Of a DNA stretch of 64,000 bases, positions 17,006 through 25,009 are shown piece after piece. The position numbers were made by a program, and so were the translations under genes. Numbering within the stretch: the stretch's first letter is position 1; every line of letters begins with the position of its first letter. The notes beneath the pieces are model-generated. The model worked only from the letters and a program-made list of their open reading frames with translations, was not told the DNA's origin and did not search any database. The stretch comes from Halobacillus naozhouensis (GTDB lineage: Bacteria; Bacillota; Bacilli; Bacillales; Halobacillaceae): contig NZ_CP121671.1 in assembly GCF_029714185.1 (NCBI RefSeq), forward strand, positions 620,001 through 684,000, given 5' to 3'.

Positions 17006-18445
17006 ATGGTTACATTTCTTGCATCCATCATGATTTTACTACTAGGTTACTTTTTCTATGCAAAGGTGGTTGAGCGCATTTTCGGTATCAACGACCAAAA
17101 CCCAACTCCTGCGTACACAGAGAACGATGGGTTTGACTATACACCCATAAGCTGGTGGAAAGCGAGCCTCATTCAATTGCTTAACATTGCTGGTCTTGGT
17201 CCGATATTCGGTGCGATCATGGGTGCACTGTATGGTCCAGTTGCTTTCATATGGATCGTTGTGGGGTGCATCTTCGCAGGCGCTGTACACGATTATTTTT
17301 CAGGTATGTTGTCACTTAGACATAATGGTGCACAGTTTCCGACTATCGTTGGTAAATATTTAGGAAAGCCGGCGCAATCCATGATCAATGTCCTTTCCAT
17401 TGGCCTGATGATCCTTGTGGCAGCTGCGTTTACCGCAGGTCCTGCCCAGCTAATGTCCGAAATTACACCACTAAGTTTCACGGCCTCATTACTTTTAATT
17501 TTTGCTTATTTTTTACTGGCCACTTTGCTGCCTATTAATAAAATAATTGGACGAGTCTATCCGATTTTTGGAGCCATTCTTATCTTTATGGCGCTTTCAA
17601 TCGGGGTAGGGCTTTTCTTTTTCGACAACCCTGTGCCAAACTTGACGCTGGACAACTTGCATCCTGATGAGCTGCCGATGTGGCCGCTTCTTATGGTAAC
17701 AGTCTCTTGTGGGGCAATATCAGGTTTTCACAGTACACAGAGCCCGATTCTGTCACGAACGTTAAAGAAAGAAAGTGAAGGGCGAAAAGTTTTTTACGGT
17801 GCGATGATTAGTGAAGGCATCATAGCCCTTATCTGGGCTGCCGCCGGTATGGCGTTTTTTGGAAGTACGGAAGGGCTGCAAGCTGCTCTTGCCAATGGCG
17901 GACCAGCGGGGGTTGTGAACGAAATCAGTATTACAACTCTTGGCACACTAGGCGGAATTCTCGCTGTACTGGGTGTGATTATCCTGCCGATTACTACAGG
18001 GGATACGGCATTGCGGTCCTCGAGAATGATGCTGGGAGATCTCCTTACACCTATTCTTAAAAAACGTGGAAAATGGACCAATGGATTATTAGTCCTTCCC
18101 GTTGCTGTGCCGACCTTTTTGTTAACGCAGATGGATTATAGCTTTTTGTGGCGTTATGTAGGCTGGTCCAACCAGGTTGTGGCAACTGTTATGTTATGGA
18201 CAGGAGCCATGTACTTGATCAAACATCAGAAATTCCACTGGATTTGCAGTATTCCAGCCTTATTTATGACTGCGGTGGTCAGTTCCTATATTTTCTATGC
18301 GCCAGAAGGATTTGATCTGCCTTATAGAACATCGATGGTGATCGGAGGCGTTATTTGGGTCGCTGTTCTTACCTGGTTTATTAGCCAGCTGATGAAGAAC
18401 AAGAGAATCAAACATGATAAATCTGCGGCCCGGAAAGCCGGCTAA
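17006..18445 (+). CDS. cstA: CstA-family carbon starvation transporter
   Basis: A 479-residue membrane protein with about 13 hydrophobic segments. GLGPIFGAIMGALYGPVAF and FAGAVHDYFSGMLSLRHNG are the conserved CstA core, and TTGDTALRSSRMMLGD sits in the C-terminal half. CstA proteins import peptides or pyruvate when preferred carbon runs out. The ATG at 17006 lies 7 nt after AAAGGAGG; an upstream in-frame TTG at 16988 overlaps that site. The shorter CstA type (without the long C-terminal extension of E. coli CstA) is seen here. Expression is probably controlled by the structured leader at 16777-16880. Confidence 0.9.
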   Translation: MVTFLASIMILLLGYFFYAKVVERIFGINDQNPTPAYTENDGFDYTPISWWKASLIQLLNIAGLGPIFGAIMGALYGPVAFIWIVVGCIFAGAVHDYFSGMLSLRHNGAQFPTIVGKYLGKPAQSMINVLSIGLMILVAAAFTAGPAQLMSEITPLSFTASLLLIFAYFLLATLLPINKIIGRVYPIFGAILIFMALSIGVGLFFFDNPVPNLTLDNLHPDELPMWPLLMVTVSCGAISGFHSTQSPILSRTLKKESEGRKVFYGAMISEGIIALIWAAAGMAFFGSTEGLQAALANGGPAGVVNEISITTLGTLGGILAVLGVIILPITTGDTALRSSRMMLGDLLTPILKKRGKWTNGLLVLPVAVPTFLLTQMDYSFLWRYVGWSNQVVATVMLWTGAMYLIKHQKFHWICSIPALFMTAVVSSYIFYAPEGFDLPYRTSMVIGGVIWVAVLTWFISQLMKNKRIKHDKSAARKAG

Positions 18446-18450
18446 TAGAG

Positions 18451-18487
18451 AATCCCGTCTTCTGTAAATCAGGAGACGGGATTTTTT
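18451..18487 (+). terminator. Intrinsic terminator of cstA
   Basis: A GC-rich stem AATCCCGTCT with AGACGGGATT across a short loop, followed by six T, directly after the stop codon. Confidence 0.85.
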
Positions 18488-18557
18488 GACAGAGTAATAA
18501 CTCTTTCCCTAAACTGGCGTGCCTTAAATAAGAATAGAATCTGTGTAAGGGAGGGGG

Positions 18558-18785
18558 CTATTTTTTTCCATAACAACTCCAAAATGGGGTGAGTTTATCA
18601 ATATCAAACTTTCGTATCGATCTAATCATTTGAATCTTCAATTCTTGTTCCATATCCTCACGCTCAGACGCAGGTAAAGATCCGCTTAATTTTCTTATTT
18701 TCGGTTCAAATTTCTCAATCAGTTCAGTCATAGCTGTTTCATCTTCCTCTTTTGCTTGTAATAACAACTCGTACATCTCACTCAT
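18558..18785 (-). CDS. RsoA-like sigma co-factor (sigma region 2-like)
   Basis: A 75-residue protein resembling the B. subtilis SigO co-sigma factor RsoA: acidic helical N-terminus (LLQAKEEDETAMTELIEKFE) then SEREDMEQELKIQMIRSIRK, like sigma region 2.1-2.2. Its ATG overlaps the end of the YvrJ-like gene by 8 nt, so translation is coupled to a transcript that begins with the SigO-like gene at 19460. In B. subtilis RsoA and SigO together bind RNA polymerase core and activate an oxalate-decarboxylase locus; no such gene is in this window. Last gene of the three-gene unit. Confidence 0.7.
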   Translation of the reverse strand: MSEMYELLLQAKEEDETAMTELIEKFEPKIRKLSGSLPASEREDMEQELKIQMIRSIRKFDIDKLTPFWSCYGKK

Positions 18786-18933
18786 GTTTCCTTTTCACCT
18801 CTTCCGTTAAATGATCTATGGACTTATCAAGGTTTTGCAGACATTGATCCAACCGAAATAGAATAAAGAATGTAACTACTATGGGGAAACCAATGTTTCC
18901 AGCGAGACTCATCCAGGATTCGATCGTTATCAT
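18778..18933 (-). CDS. YvrJ-family small membrane protein
   Basis: A 51-residue protein with one hydrophobic segment: SLAGNIGFPIVVTFFILFRL followed by a short charged, helical tail. This is the YvrJ pattern (G-N-x-G-F-P-I-V-V). The ATG at 18933 follows AAGGAG by 7 nt and comes 2 nt after the SigO-like stop codon. Its 3' end overlaps the RsoA-like start. In B. subtilis yvrJ is also part of the sigO-rsoA operon; its role there is not known to me. Confidence 0.7.
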   Translation of the reverse strand: MITIESWMSLAGNIGFPIVVTFFILFRLDQCLQNLDKSIDHLTEEVKRKHE

Positions 18934-18935
18934 AT

Positions 18936-19460
18936 TCATTCTCCTTCCTGATAAGCTTTACGAAGTTTTTTCATGACCCTGTGAAACGATTTGGATGTAG
19001 ACTGTTGCGAAACACCCAGCTTGTCAGCAATTTCCCTGAACGACAGTTGATTGGCGACATGGTCATATAAAATCAAGCGCTGCTGAACAGTTAGCCGGCT
19101 GATTATGGTTTGTAGCTGTGGACACGTGACAAGCTCAAATGGATCACTTTCCTCACCCCAGCCAGCGGGGTTAGTATCTTCGATCGTCATCACATCCAAT
19201 ACGGTCAGATCTTCACCAACTGACTGATTAAGTGTGAGCGCATGAGATTCATGCCAACGCTGTCGCTTTTTTTGATAATCCTTTGCGCATCGCCACATTG
19301 TTGTATTCATATAGGTCACGAACCTTGCTTCAATTTGGTAATGGTAGAACAGCTGATTCACACGACTGCGATTCTTGGTCGTTGGATCTTTGCTCGCTAG
19401 TGCAAAAGCTTCGTAATGGCCGTCATGCTGCAAAAATAAATCGAGCGGTTTTTTGGACAT
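18936..19460 (-). CDS. SigO (YvrI)-like RNA polymerase sigma factor
   Basis: A 174-residue sigma-70-family protein. The C-terminal half is a clear region 4 helix-turn-helix (LTVQQRLILYDHVANQLSFR, then ADKLGVSQQSTSKSFHRVMK). The N-terminal half has no typical complete region 2, which fits a split sigma factor whose partner (the RsoA-like protein) supplies it. The ATG at 19460 follows AAAGGAGG by 8 nt; an in-frame upstream start at 19517 was rejected. Order sigO-yvrJ-rsoA on one transcript. Targets are unknown here. Confidence 0.75.
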   Translation of the reverse strand: MSKKPLDLFLQHDGHYEAFALASKDPTTKNRSRVNQLFYHYQIEARFVTYMNTTMWRCAKDYQKKRQRWHESHALTLNQSVGEDLTVLDVMTIEDTNPAGWGEESDPFELVTCPQLQTIISRLTVQQRLILYDHVANQLSFREIADKLGVSQQSTSKSFHRVMKKLRKAYQEGE

Positions 19461-19699
19461 GTTATCAGCCTCCTTTCTAAAGAATAAGGGTTTAGAACGA
19501 GATTTCACAACCGACAATCGAACTAATGTTCGTATTTTTTCACGAAAAGTATCATTTTATACATGATAAGATAACCAATCCTAGGCCTGGAAAACTACTT
19601 ACAGATTCATTCGGTCTCCATTTAACTTATAAGTTACGATTGTATGTTTAGACAGATATGGGAATAATAGGATAACAGCTTTTCAATGGAGGAATAATT

Positions 19700-20509
19700 A
19701 TGCCAGAATTGCCGGAAATGGAAAACTATAAAATACTGCTTCAACAAAAGATTAAAGGGCGAACGATTATAGATGTCGACATTAACCGTGATAAATCCAT
19801 TAATGTGGACCCAGAGAATTTCATGAACCAGGTGCAAACCCAGAAAGTAGCAGAGATAGAGAGGAAGGCTAAGCATTTACTGTTTCATCTCGAAAATGGC
19901 TATATCTTAGTCTTACATCTCATGCTGGGTGGCATATTGTTTTATGGGACTGAGCAGGAAAAACCTGAACGGACCATTCAAATACGACTGTCCTTTGGTA
20001 AAGAGAGCCTTTACTTTATTGGTTTACGGCTGGGATATTTGCATCTTTTTACACAAGAAGAGGCCAAGGAAGAATTAGCTGATTTAGGTCCAGAGCCGCT
20101 AAATGTAAATTTTTCACTCGATCACTTTTTAGATCTGGTAAAAGAGAGAAGGGGTATGATCAAGACGACTCTCGTTAATCAGGAGTTTCTTTCAGGGGTC
20201 GGTAACTGCTATTCAGATGAAATTGCCTGGCATGCTCAACTTTTGCCAGAGCGAAATATGGATGAGCTCAACAAAGCGGAGAAAGTTCAATTGTATCAAT
20301 CCATACGCTTCATTCTTCCTCGGGCCACTCAGCTCGGCGGGTACATGGATCAGCCTCTTTTTAAGGGTGATAACAAAACAGGAAGCTATCATTCACAAAC
20401 CTATGTGTATGATCGAGAGGGGAAGCCATGTAAGAGGTGTGGGGAGAAGATTGTACAAATTGAAATTTCATCTCGCAAAACGTTTCATTGTCCACAATGC
20501 CAGAGTTAA
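19700..20509 (+). CDS. Fpg/Nei-family DNA glycosylase
   Basis: A 269-residue base-excision repair glycosylase/AP lyase. MPELPEME at the N-terminus gives the catalytic Pro and Glu; the beta-elimination Lys is in ERKAKHLLFHL; the helix-two-turn-helix is FLSGVGNCYSDEIAWHA; the C-terminal zinc finger is CKRCG with CPQC. Together these remove oxidised or formamidopyrimidine bases and nick the strand. It resembles the less-studied Fpg paralogue rather than the polA-linked MutM (inference). The AP endonuclease gene begins 15 nt downstream, so lesion removal and strand processing are co-expressed. Confidence 0.9.
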   Translation: MPELPEMENYKILLQQKIKGRTIIDVDINRDKSINVDPENFMNQVQTQKVAEIERKAKHLLFHLENGYILVLHLMLGGILFYGTEQEKPERTIQIRLSFGKESLYFIGLRLGYLHLFTQEEAKEELADLGPEPLNVNFSLDHFLDLVKERRGMIKTTLVNQEFLSGVGNCYSDEIAWHAQLLPERNMDELNKAEKVQLYQSIRFILPRATQLGGYMDQPLFKGDNKTGSYHSQTYVYDREGKPCKRCGEKIVQIEISSRKTFHCPQCQS

Positions 20510-20524
20510 TAAGGGAGGATGACT

Positions 20525-21358
20525 ATGAATTTCGGCAGCCATGTTTCCATACGTGAAGGTTATTTAGGTGCTGCAAGGAAAGCTGCATCCATGAATGCCT
20601 CTGCTTTTCAGTATTTTCCTAAGAACCCAAGAAGTTTATCTGTCAAAGAAGTCAACAGGGAGGATGCTGCGTCATGTAAAGAATTTTGCGAAAAACATAA
20701 TCTTATTTCTGTAAGTCATTCTCCTTATCCGACAAATTTGACGCCAACGAGTACCAGCAAAAGAAATCAAGTGGTTCAGTCGCTATTAAACGATCTTGAA
20801 ATCACGAATGCGTGCGGTTCGCTAGGGGTAGTCGTTCATTTTGGAAAGGAAATCAGCCAGGATGATCCACTCGTGAGCTATCAATTAATGATTGACGTGC
20901 TTAATGAAATTCTCGACCAGTGGGAGGGGGAATGTAAGATTCTGCTTGAAAACAATGCTGGAAAGCCCGGCACAATTGGGACTACTCTTGAGGAGCTTGT
21001 GCAAATTCGCCAGTTATGTGATGATCCTGAGAAAATTGGGTTTTGTTTTGATACGTGCCATGCTTTTGCAAGTGGATTATGGAATGGGGATGATTGGGGA
21101 GAGGTATGGAGTAAAGGGGCAGAACTCGGGTATTTTGAACAATTAGAAGTTGTCCATTTAAATAATTCTAAATATGAGAGTGGTTCAGGGAAAGACCGGC
21201 ATGCCAATATTATCGACCACGGTTACATAACCGCCACACAATTTGACCAACTATTAAGAACTCCACCATTAAAAAATATACCCTTTATCCTGGAAACACC
21301 GAAAGAAGTGGTTTCCCATCAAGAAGAGATCGCCCTCCTTCGAGAAAGCTGGGATTGA
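20525..21358 (+). CDS. Endonuclease IV-like AP endonuclease (AP endonuclease family 2)
   Basis: A 277-residue TIM-barrel endonuclease that cleaves 5' to abasic sites and uses a tri-zinc centre. Metal-binding motifs are visible: NFGSHVSIREGY, LLENNAG, GFCFDTCHAFASGL, VVHLNNSK and GSGKDRHANI. Two ATGs are possible; the one at 20525 is 6 nt from GGGAGG and was preferred over 20519, which abuts the site. Located directly after the Fpg-like glycosylase, so the two probably form a dedicated base-excision repair operon. Slightly shorter than E. coli Nfo and similar to other Bacillaceae paralogues. Confidence 0.88.
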   Translation: MNFGSHVSIREGYLGAARKAASMNASAFQYFPKNPRSLSVKEVNREDAASCKEFCEKHNLISVSHSPYPTNLTPTSTSKRNQVVQSLLNDLEITNACGSLGVVVHFGKEISQDDPLVSYQLMIDVLNEILDQWEGECKILLENNAGKPGTIGTTLEELVQIRQLCDDPEKIGFCFDTCHAFASGLWNGDDWGEVWSKGAELGYFEQLEVVHLNNSKYESGSGKDRHANIIDHGYITATQFDQLLRTPPLKNIPFILETPKEVVSHQEEIALLRESWD

Positions 21359-21376
21359 GAATAGGGCGGTGTTTCT

Positions 21377-21934
21377 CTACTTTGATGTACGCATTTTGAG
21401 TTCACTTACAAACCATTTCATTACTACCCCAATGGCAAAGTAAATAGGAATAGAATAGATGTGTTTCCATGCATGAAGTTCATAGATGTCCATCCAGACG
21501 AATAAAGGTTCAGCTATAAATGCACCAGCTGCAGAGAGAAAGATGTGTGCGAGGACAAAGCTTCTCCAGCGTGGAAACCATTGATAAAGGAGCATGTGGG
21601 ACACTGGTAATACCGAATAATCTATGGGAATTAACTCAGGAAGCATCTGGATCATCTTGGATTCATATGTCCATAGACCCCATATAACCCCAACAGAGTC
21701 CAAAAATGCAGCGATTGCGGCAACAAATAATCCCAGTGTAATCATTTCAAATAATCGGCTTTTATTTACAAGTGTCCACCAGATGATCCATGGAATGAAT
21801 GTTAGAAGCAGGAGGAACCACCAGTTAAAAGAGAACAGCACATGTTCCACCCAATAATGATAATGGGTGTCGAACCACTTCTGTTGTATTTCATAAAGAT
21901 CAGCGGCATTAACAGACAGACTGGTACTGATCAT
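21377..21934 (-). CDS. CBO0543-like multi-spanning membrane protein
   Basis: A 185-residue membrane protein with about five or six hydrophobic segments and a conserved WTYESKMIQMLPELIPIDYS region, plus SHMLLYQWFPRW, typical of the CBO0543 family of unknown function found in many spore-formers. I chose ATG 21934 (preceded by AAGTGAGGG) over the 36-codon longer form. Closed by a terminator-like structure only on the far side; monocistronic. Confidence 0.7.
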   Translation of the reverse strand: MISTSLSVNAADLYEIQQKWFDTHYHYWVEHVLFSFNWWFLLLLTFIPWIIWWTLVNKSRLFEMITLGLFVAAIAAFLDSVGVIWGLWTYESKMIQMLPELIPIDYSVLPVSHMLLYQWFPRWRSFVLAHIFLSAAGAFIAEPLFVWMDIYELHAWKHIYSIPIYFAIGVVMKWFVSELKMRTSK

Positions 21935-22043
21935 GGTTAGGCCCTCACTTCTTTTAAAGATTGTCGTACATGATAATGGAAGTCCAATGTGATTTCTTGT
22001 AACGTTTACCCTATCCTTAAAGGGAATTATATAGTTCATTTAA

Positions 22044-22089
22044 AAAGAACTTGAAGGGAGCTTAGATGGTTTCTCTCCAAGTTCTTTAC
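22044..22089. terminator. Hairpin between minus-strand genes
   Basis: A 10-bp stem AAAGAACTTG/CAAGTTCTTT (22044-22053 with 22078-22087). It sits downstream of the small YjzC-like gene and can terminate it on the minus strand. Confidence 0.6.
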
Positions 22090-22114
22090 TTTAGCTCTCA
22101 AGTTAGATTCATGA

Positions 22115-22276
22115 TTACTGATCTTCATGTTTCCAATATGTTTCTTTTCCACTGACAGGACAAACGGGAAAGTCCTCATTTTTATTAAATGTTAGTTTCT
22201 CTCCTGATTGGCACATATACTCTCCCGTCTTAGGTACTCCTTGACCTGTTCTATATTCACGGTAGGAGTTATCCAT
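22115..22276 (-). CDS. Small YjzC-like protein, 53 aa
   Basis: A short, charged protein with the pattern RTGQGVPKTGEYMC, then FPVCPVSGKETYWK: a proline/glycine-rich start, a cysteine, and a C-terminal C-P with a Trp, as in the YjzC family of small Bacillus proteins (no known function). ATG start 7 nt after GGGAGG. No hydrophobic segment. Codon use and the good ribosome binding site make it a real gene despite its size. Confidence 0.6.
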   Translation of the reverse strand: MDNSYREYRTGQGVPKTGEYMCQSGEKLTFNKNEDFPVCPVSGKETYWKHEDQ

Positions 22277-22378
22277 TTTCTACACCTCCCTATTGTCATC
22301 TACACTTATCCTTTCCAGAAAATCTGTTTTTTTGCATGCCCATGTGAATGGAGGTGTGATTCTCAATTATTCGTTCAT

Positions 22379-22403
22379 GTTTATAATCTTTTGTCAGGGG
22401 TAA
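22379..22403 (+). promoter_or_regulatory. Candidate SigB (general stress) promoter
   Basis: GTTTAT at 22379-22384, 13-nt spacer, GGGTAA at 22398-22403, close to the SigB consensus GTTTAA-N12-15-GGGTAT. It lies 50 nt before the DUF2243 gene start, so the DUF2243-ctaG pair may be stress-induced. Confidence 0.5.
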
Positions 22404-22452
22404 AATGGTGAAAAATAGCAAGGATGAGGTATAGTTTGGAGGGTGTTTAGAG

Positions 22453-22950
22453 ATGGAAACTAAATCAGTCAATTTAACTTCTGCTGGCTACTCCGCTCGT
22501 AACTTGTGGTCAGGAATTTTGTTTGGTATTGGGCTGGTTGCTTTTTTAGATGAAATGGTTTTTCATCAGCTTTTACATTGGCATCATTTCTACGATAAGT
22601 CTACGACGGATGTGGGCTTGGTTTCTGATGGTCTCTTTCATGCATTCAGCTGGTTTGCGACAATCGCCTCGTTGTTTATGGTTGCGGATCTGCGCCGTCG
22701 AAGTGCATTTTGGTTAAAAAGATGGTGGGGAGGCGTATTTGTGGGGGCCGGTGCTTTCCAACTTTACGATGGAATCATTCAGCATAAGTTGATGAAGCTC
22801 CATCAAATTCGCTATGTAGAAAATCTACTCGTGTATGACCTAATATGGAATATTTCTGCTGTAATTATGATCGTTATCGGCTGGATCCTTGTTGCTTATA
22901 CAAGGCGCAAATTACAATCAACAGGGAAGGGGGGAGATAATGAGCAGTGA
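22453..22950 (+). CDS. DUF2243 membrane protein
   Basis: A 165-residue protein with four hydrophobic segments. The conserved FLDEMVFHQLLHWHHFYD and LFHAFSWFATI stretches, rich in His, identify DUF2243. The His pairs in membrane helices hint at haem or metal binding (inference). Its end overlaps the start of the CtaG gene by 11 nt, so the two are translationally coupled; this gene pair recurs in Bacillaceae. A SigB-like promoter precedes it. Confidence 0.8.
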   Translation: METKSVNLTSAGYSARNLWSGILFGIGLVAFLDEMVFHQLLHWHHFYDKSTTDVGLVSDGLFHAFSWFATIASLFMVADLRRRSAFWLKRWWGGVFVGAGAFQLYDGIIQHKLMKLHQIRYVENLLVYDLIWNISAVIMIVIGWILVAYTRRKLQSTGKGGDNEQ

Positions 22951-23734
22951 TTACTTACATCAAGGGAGCGGCTTTCTCCCGGATCTCATTACAGTCCTGC
23001 CGTTTGCCATGCTGTTAGGGTTATACATTTGGGCAGCAATCACATCCAGTCAGCGCAGCCGGCTCAAATCATGGCCGCTCCACAGGTACGTATGCTGGTG
23101 TGTTGGTTTGCTATGTGCCGGGGCAGCGATAGCCGGTCCTTTAGCAAATAGAGCCCATGATGACTTTACGGCACATATGATTGCTCATTTATTACTTGGC
23201 ATGTTAGCTCCGCTTCTGTTAGTACTCTCCGCCCCGGTGACCTTATTGTTGCGCACAGTTCCTGTTCGAACTGCAAAAGCTATTTCGAGACTATTGAAAA
23301 GCTGGCCTGTCAGCATAGTCAGTCATCCGGTCTCTGCCTCTATTCTTAACATTGGCGGCTTGTGGATTCTTTACACGACAAGTTTGTACGAAGCCATGCA
23401 CCATAACTTTTGGGTAGGGATGGCCGTCCATATACATATGTTTTTGGCTGGATATCTCTTTACTGCAGCTATAATTTATATTGATCTGACTCCTCATCGG
23501 TATAGTTTCGTTTATCGTGCGGTGGTTTTAATTCTAACTTTGGCGGGGCATAGTATATTATCAAAATACATCTACGGCCAGCCTCCAGGTGGTGTACCTC
23601 AAGACCGTGGCGAACTGGGGGCGATGGTCATGTACTACGGAGGAGATGTCATAGACATATTTCTAATCATCATGCTTTGCCATCAATGGTACACTGCTGC
23701 CCATCCTAGGATATCCTTTGGTGTAAGTCAATAA
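22940..23734 (+). CDS. CtaG-family cytochrome c oxidase assembly protein
   Basis: A 264-residue membrane protein with about seven segments and conserved His motifs (MIAHLLLGMLAPLLLVLSAP, AVHIHMFLAGYLFT) of the Bacillus-type CtaG (caa3_CtaG) family, which helps assemble the CuB centre of caa3 oxidase. True start is ATG 22940 after GGGGGAG; a longer in-frame reading from 22889 belongs to the overlap. No ctaCDEF genes are nearby, so this is a stand-alone copy paired with DUF2243. Confidence 0.85.
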   Translation: MSSDYLHQGSGFLPDLITVLPFAMLLGLYIWAAITSSQRSRLKSWPLHRYVCWCVGLLCAGAAIAGPLANRAHDDFTAHMIAHLLLGMLAPLLLVLSAPVTLLLRTVPVRTAKAISRLLKSWPVSIVSHPVSASILNIGGLWILYTTSLYEAMHHNFWVGMAVHIHMFLAGYLFTAAIIYIDLTPHRYSFVYRAVVLILTLAGHSILSKYIYGQPPGGVPQDRGELGAMVMYYGGDVIDIFLIIMLCHQWYTAAHPRISFGVSQ

Positions 23735-23890
23735 AAGAGGAATGTTGATAAACTAACAGAATTTTGGTGAATTGGTGCGAAAGGCTTTCATATGCAAGAC
23801 GGATTCCGTACAATAGTTACTAATTATACTTTTTGACTTTTAAGCGTCATAGAAGTAAACCAACACCAATTTCAGTAAGGAGTCCTGTCA
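23735..23890. other. Intergenic region upstream of ilvE
   Basis: About 156 bp without a gene. I looked for a T-box or other leader and found none; a plain promoter is likely. Confidence 0.35.
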
Positions 23891-24964
23891 ATGAGTGAAC
23901 AGAAGCTTGAAATCGTAAAAACAGAAGACAAGAAGCCGAAGCCAGAGACGGATCAAATCCCATTTGGAAAAACATTTACAGACCATATGTTTGTTATGGA
24001 TTACGAGACGGACAGTGGCTGGTATAATCCACGGATAGTTCCTTATGAACCGCTTACGCTCGACCCTGCAGCAATGATTTTTCATTATGGACAGACTGTT
24101 TTTGAAGGATTAAAGGCTTATCGCGCGGAAGACGATCGGATTTTATTATTCAGACCTTCTCAAAATTTGCAGCGATTAAATCGTTCAAGCGAACGGCTTA
24201 GTATCCCGCCGATCGATGAAGAACGGGTGATGTATTACCTGACTCAGTTGATCAGCCTGGAACAGGATTGGGTTCCTTCCACACAAGGCACGGCATTGTA
24301 TATCAGGCCATTCATCATCGCAACCGAAACGAATCTGGCTGTGGCGCCATCACATTCTTATAAATTTATGATCATTCTCTCGCCGGTGGGTCCTTATTTT
24401 TCAGGAGGCCTAAAACCAGTGAAGATAAATGTTGAGGACCAGTTTACGAGAGCTGTCAAAGGCGGAACCGGCACAGCGAAAACAGCTGGAAACTACTCCT
24501 CTGGGTATCAGGCCCAAGCAAAAGCCAATAAAGAGGGACATGCAGATGTGCTTTGGTTAGACGGGGTGGAGAAACGATACATTGAGGAAGTTGGCAGCAT
24601 GAACATCTTCTTTAAAATCAATGGAGAAGTGGTAACGCCTGAATTAAACGGAAGCATCTTAAATGGGATCACAAGAATGTCGATCATTGAATTGCTGAAA
24701 AAATGGGGGATCCCTGTATCCGAGCGCAAAATCTCCATCGCTGAATTGTATCAAGTGTACGAAGAGGGTGGTTTAGAAGAAGCCTTTGGTACGGGTACAG
24801 CTGCTGTTATTTCTCCAGTAGGGGAATTAAATTGGCTGGGCCATCAAATGGTGGTTAATAACCATGAAATTGGAGAGTTATCTCAGAAACTCTATGATAC
24901 GATTACGGGCATTCAAACAGGGAAAGTAGAAGATCGTCATGAATGGACAGTCGAAGTGCAGTAA
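23891..24964 (+). CDS. ilvE: Branched-chain amino acid aminotransferase
   Basis: A 357-residue fold-type IV PLP enzyme that interconverts Leu, Ile and Val with their 2-oxo acids using 2-oxoglutarate. It has FHYGQTVFEGLKAY at the N-terminal domain, ALYIRPFIIAT, the PLP-binding Lys in GTAKTAGNYSS, and the cofactor-phosphate region EEVGSMNIFF, NGSILNGITRMSI and FGTGTAAVISPVG, matching the long (type 1, BCAT) subfamily. Full length with ATG after AAGGAG. Monocistronic, with terminator. Could equally serve the degradation of branched-chain amino acids. Confidence 0.94.
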   Translation: MSEQKLEIVKTEDKKPKPETDQIPFGKTFTDHMFVMDYETDSGWYNPRIVPYEPLTLDPAAMIFHYGQTVFEGLKAYRAEDDRILLFRPSQNLQRLNRSSERLSIPPIDEERVMYYLTQLISLEQDWVPSTQGTALYIRPFIIATETNLAVAPSHSYKFMIILSPVGPYFSGGLKPVKINVEDQFTRAVKGGTGTAKTAGNYSSGYQAQAKANKEGHADVLWLDGVEKRYIEEVGSMNIFFKINGEVVTPELNGSILNGITRMSIIELLKKWGIPVSERKISIAELYQVYEEGGLEEAFGTGTAAVISPVGELNWLGHQMVVNNHEIGELSQKLYDTITGIQTGKVEDRHEWTVEVQ

Positions 24965-24974
24965 GTTAAAAAGG

Positions 24975-25003
24975 GCGCCATGCAGAAATGCATGGCGCTT
25001 TTA
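24975..25003. terminator. Bidirectional intrinsic terminator
   Basis: A perfect 9-bp stem GCGCCATGC/GCATGGCGC (24975-24983 with 24990-24998) flanked by A and T runs, between the convergent ilvE and lipoprotein genes. Confidence 0.88.
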
Positions 25004-25009
25004 GTTCTT

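Noticed and set aside
22004..22027. SigB-like sequence GTTTAC-N12-GGGAAT on the plus strand
   Set aside because: No plus-strand gene follows before a terminator hairpin, so it is most likely a chance match.
23735..23890. T-box or other amino-acid leader upstream of ilvE
   Set aside because: No T-box signature sequence or terminator structure is present.
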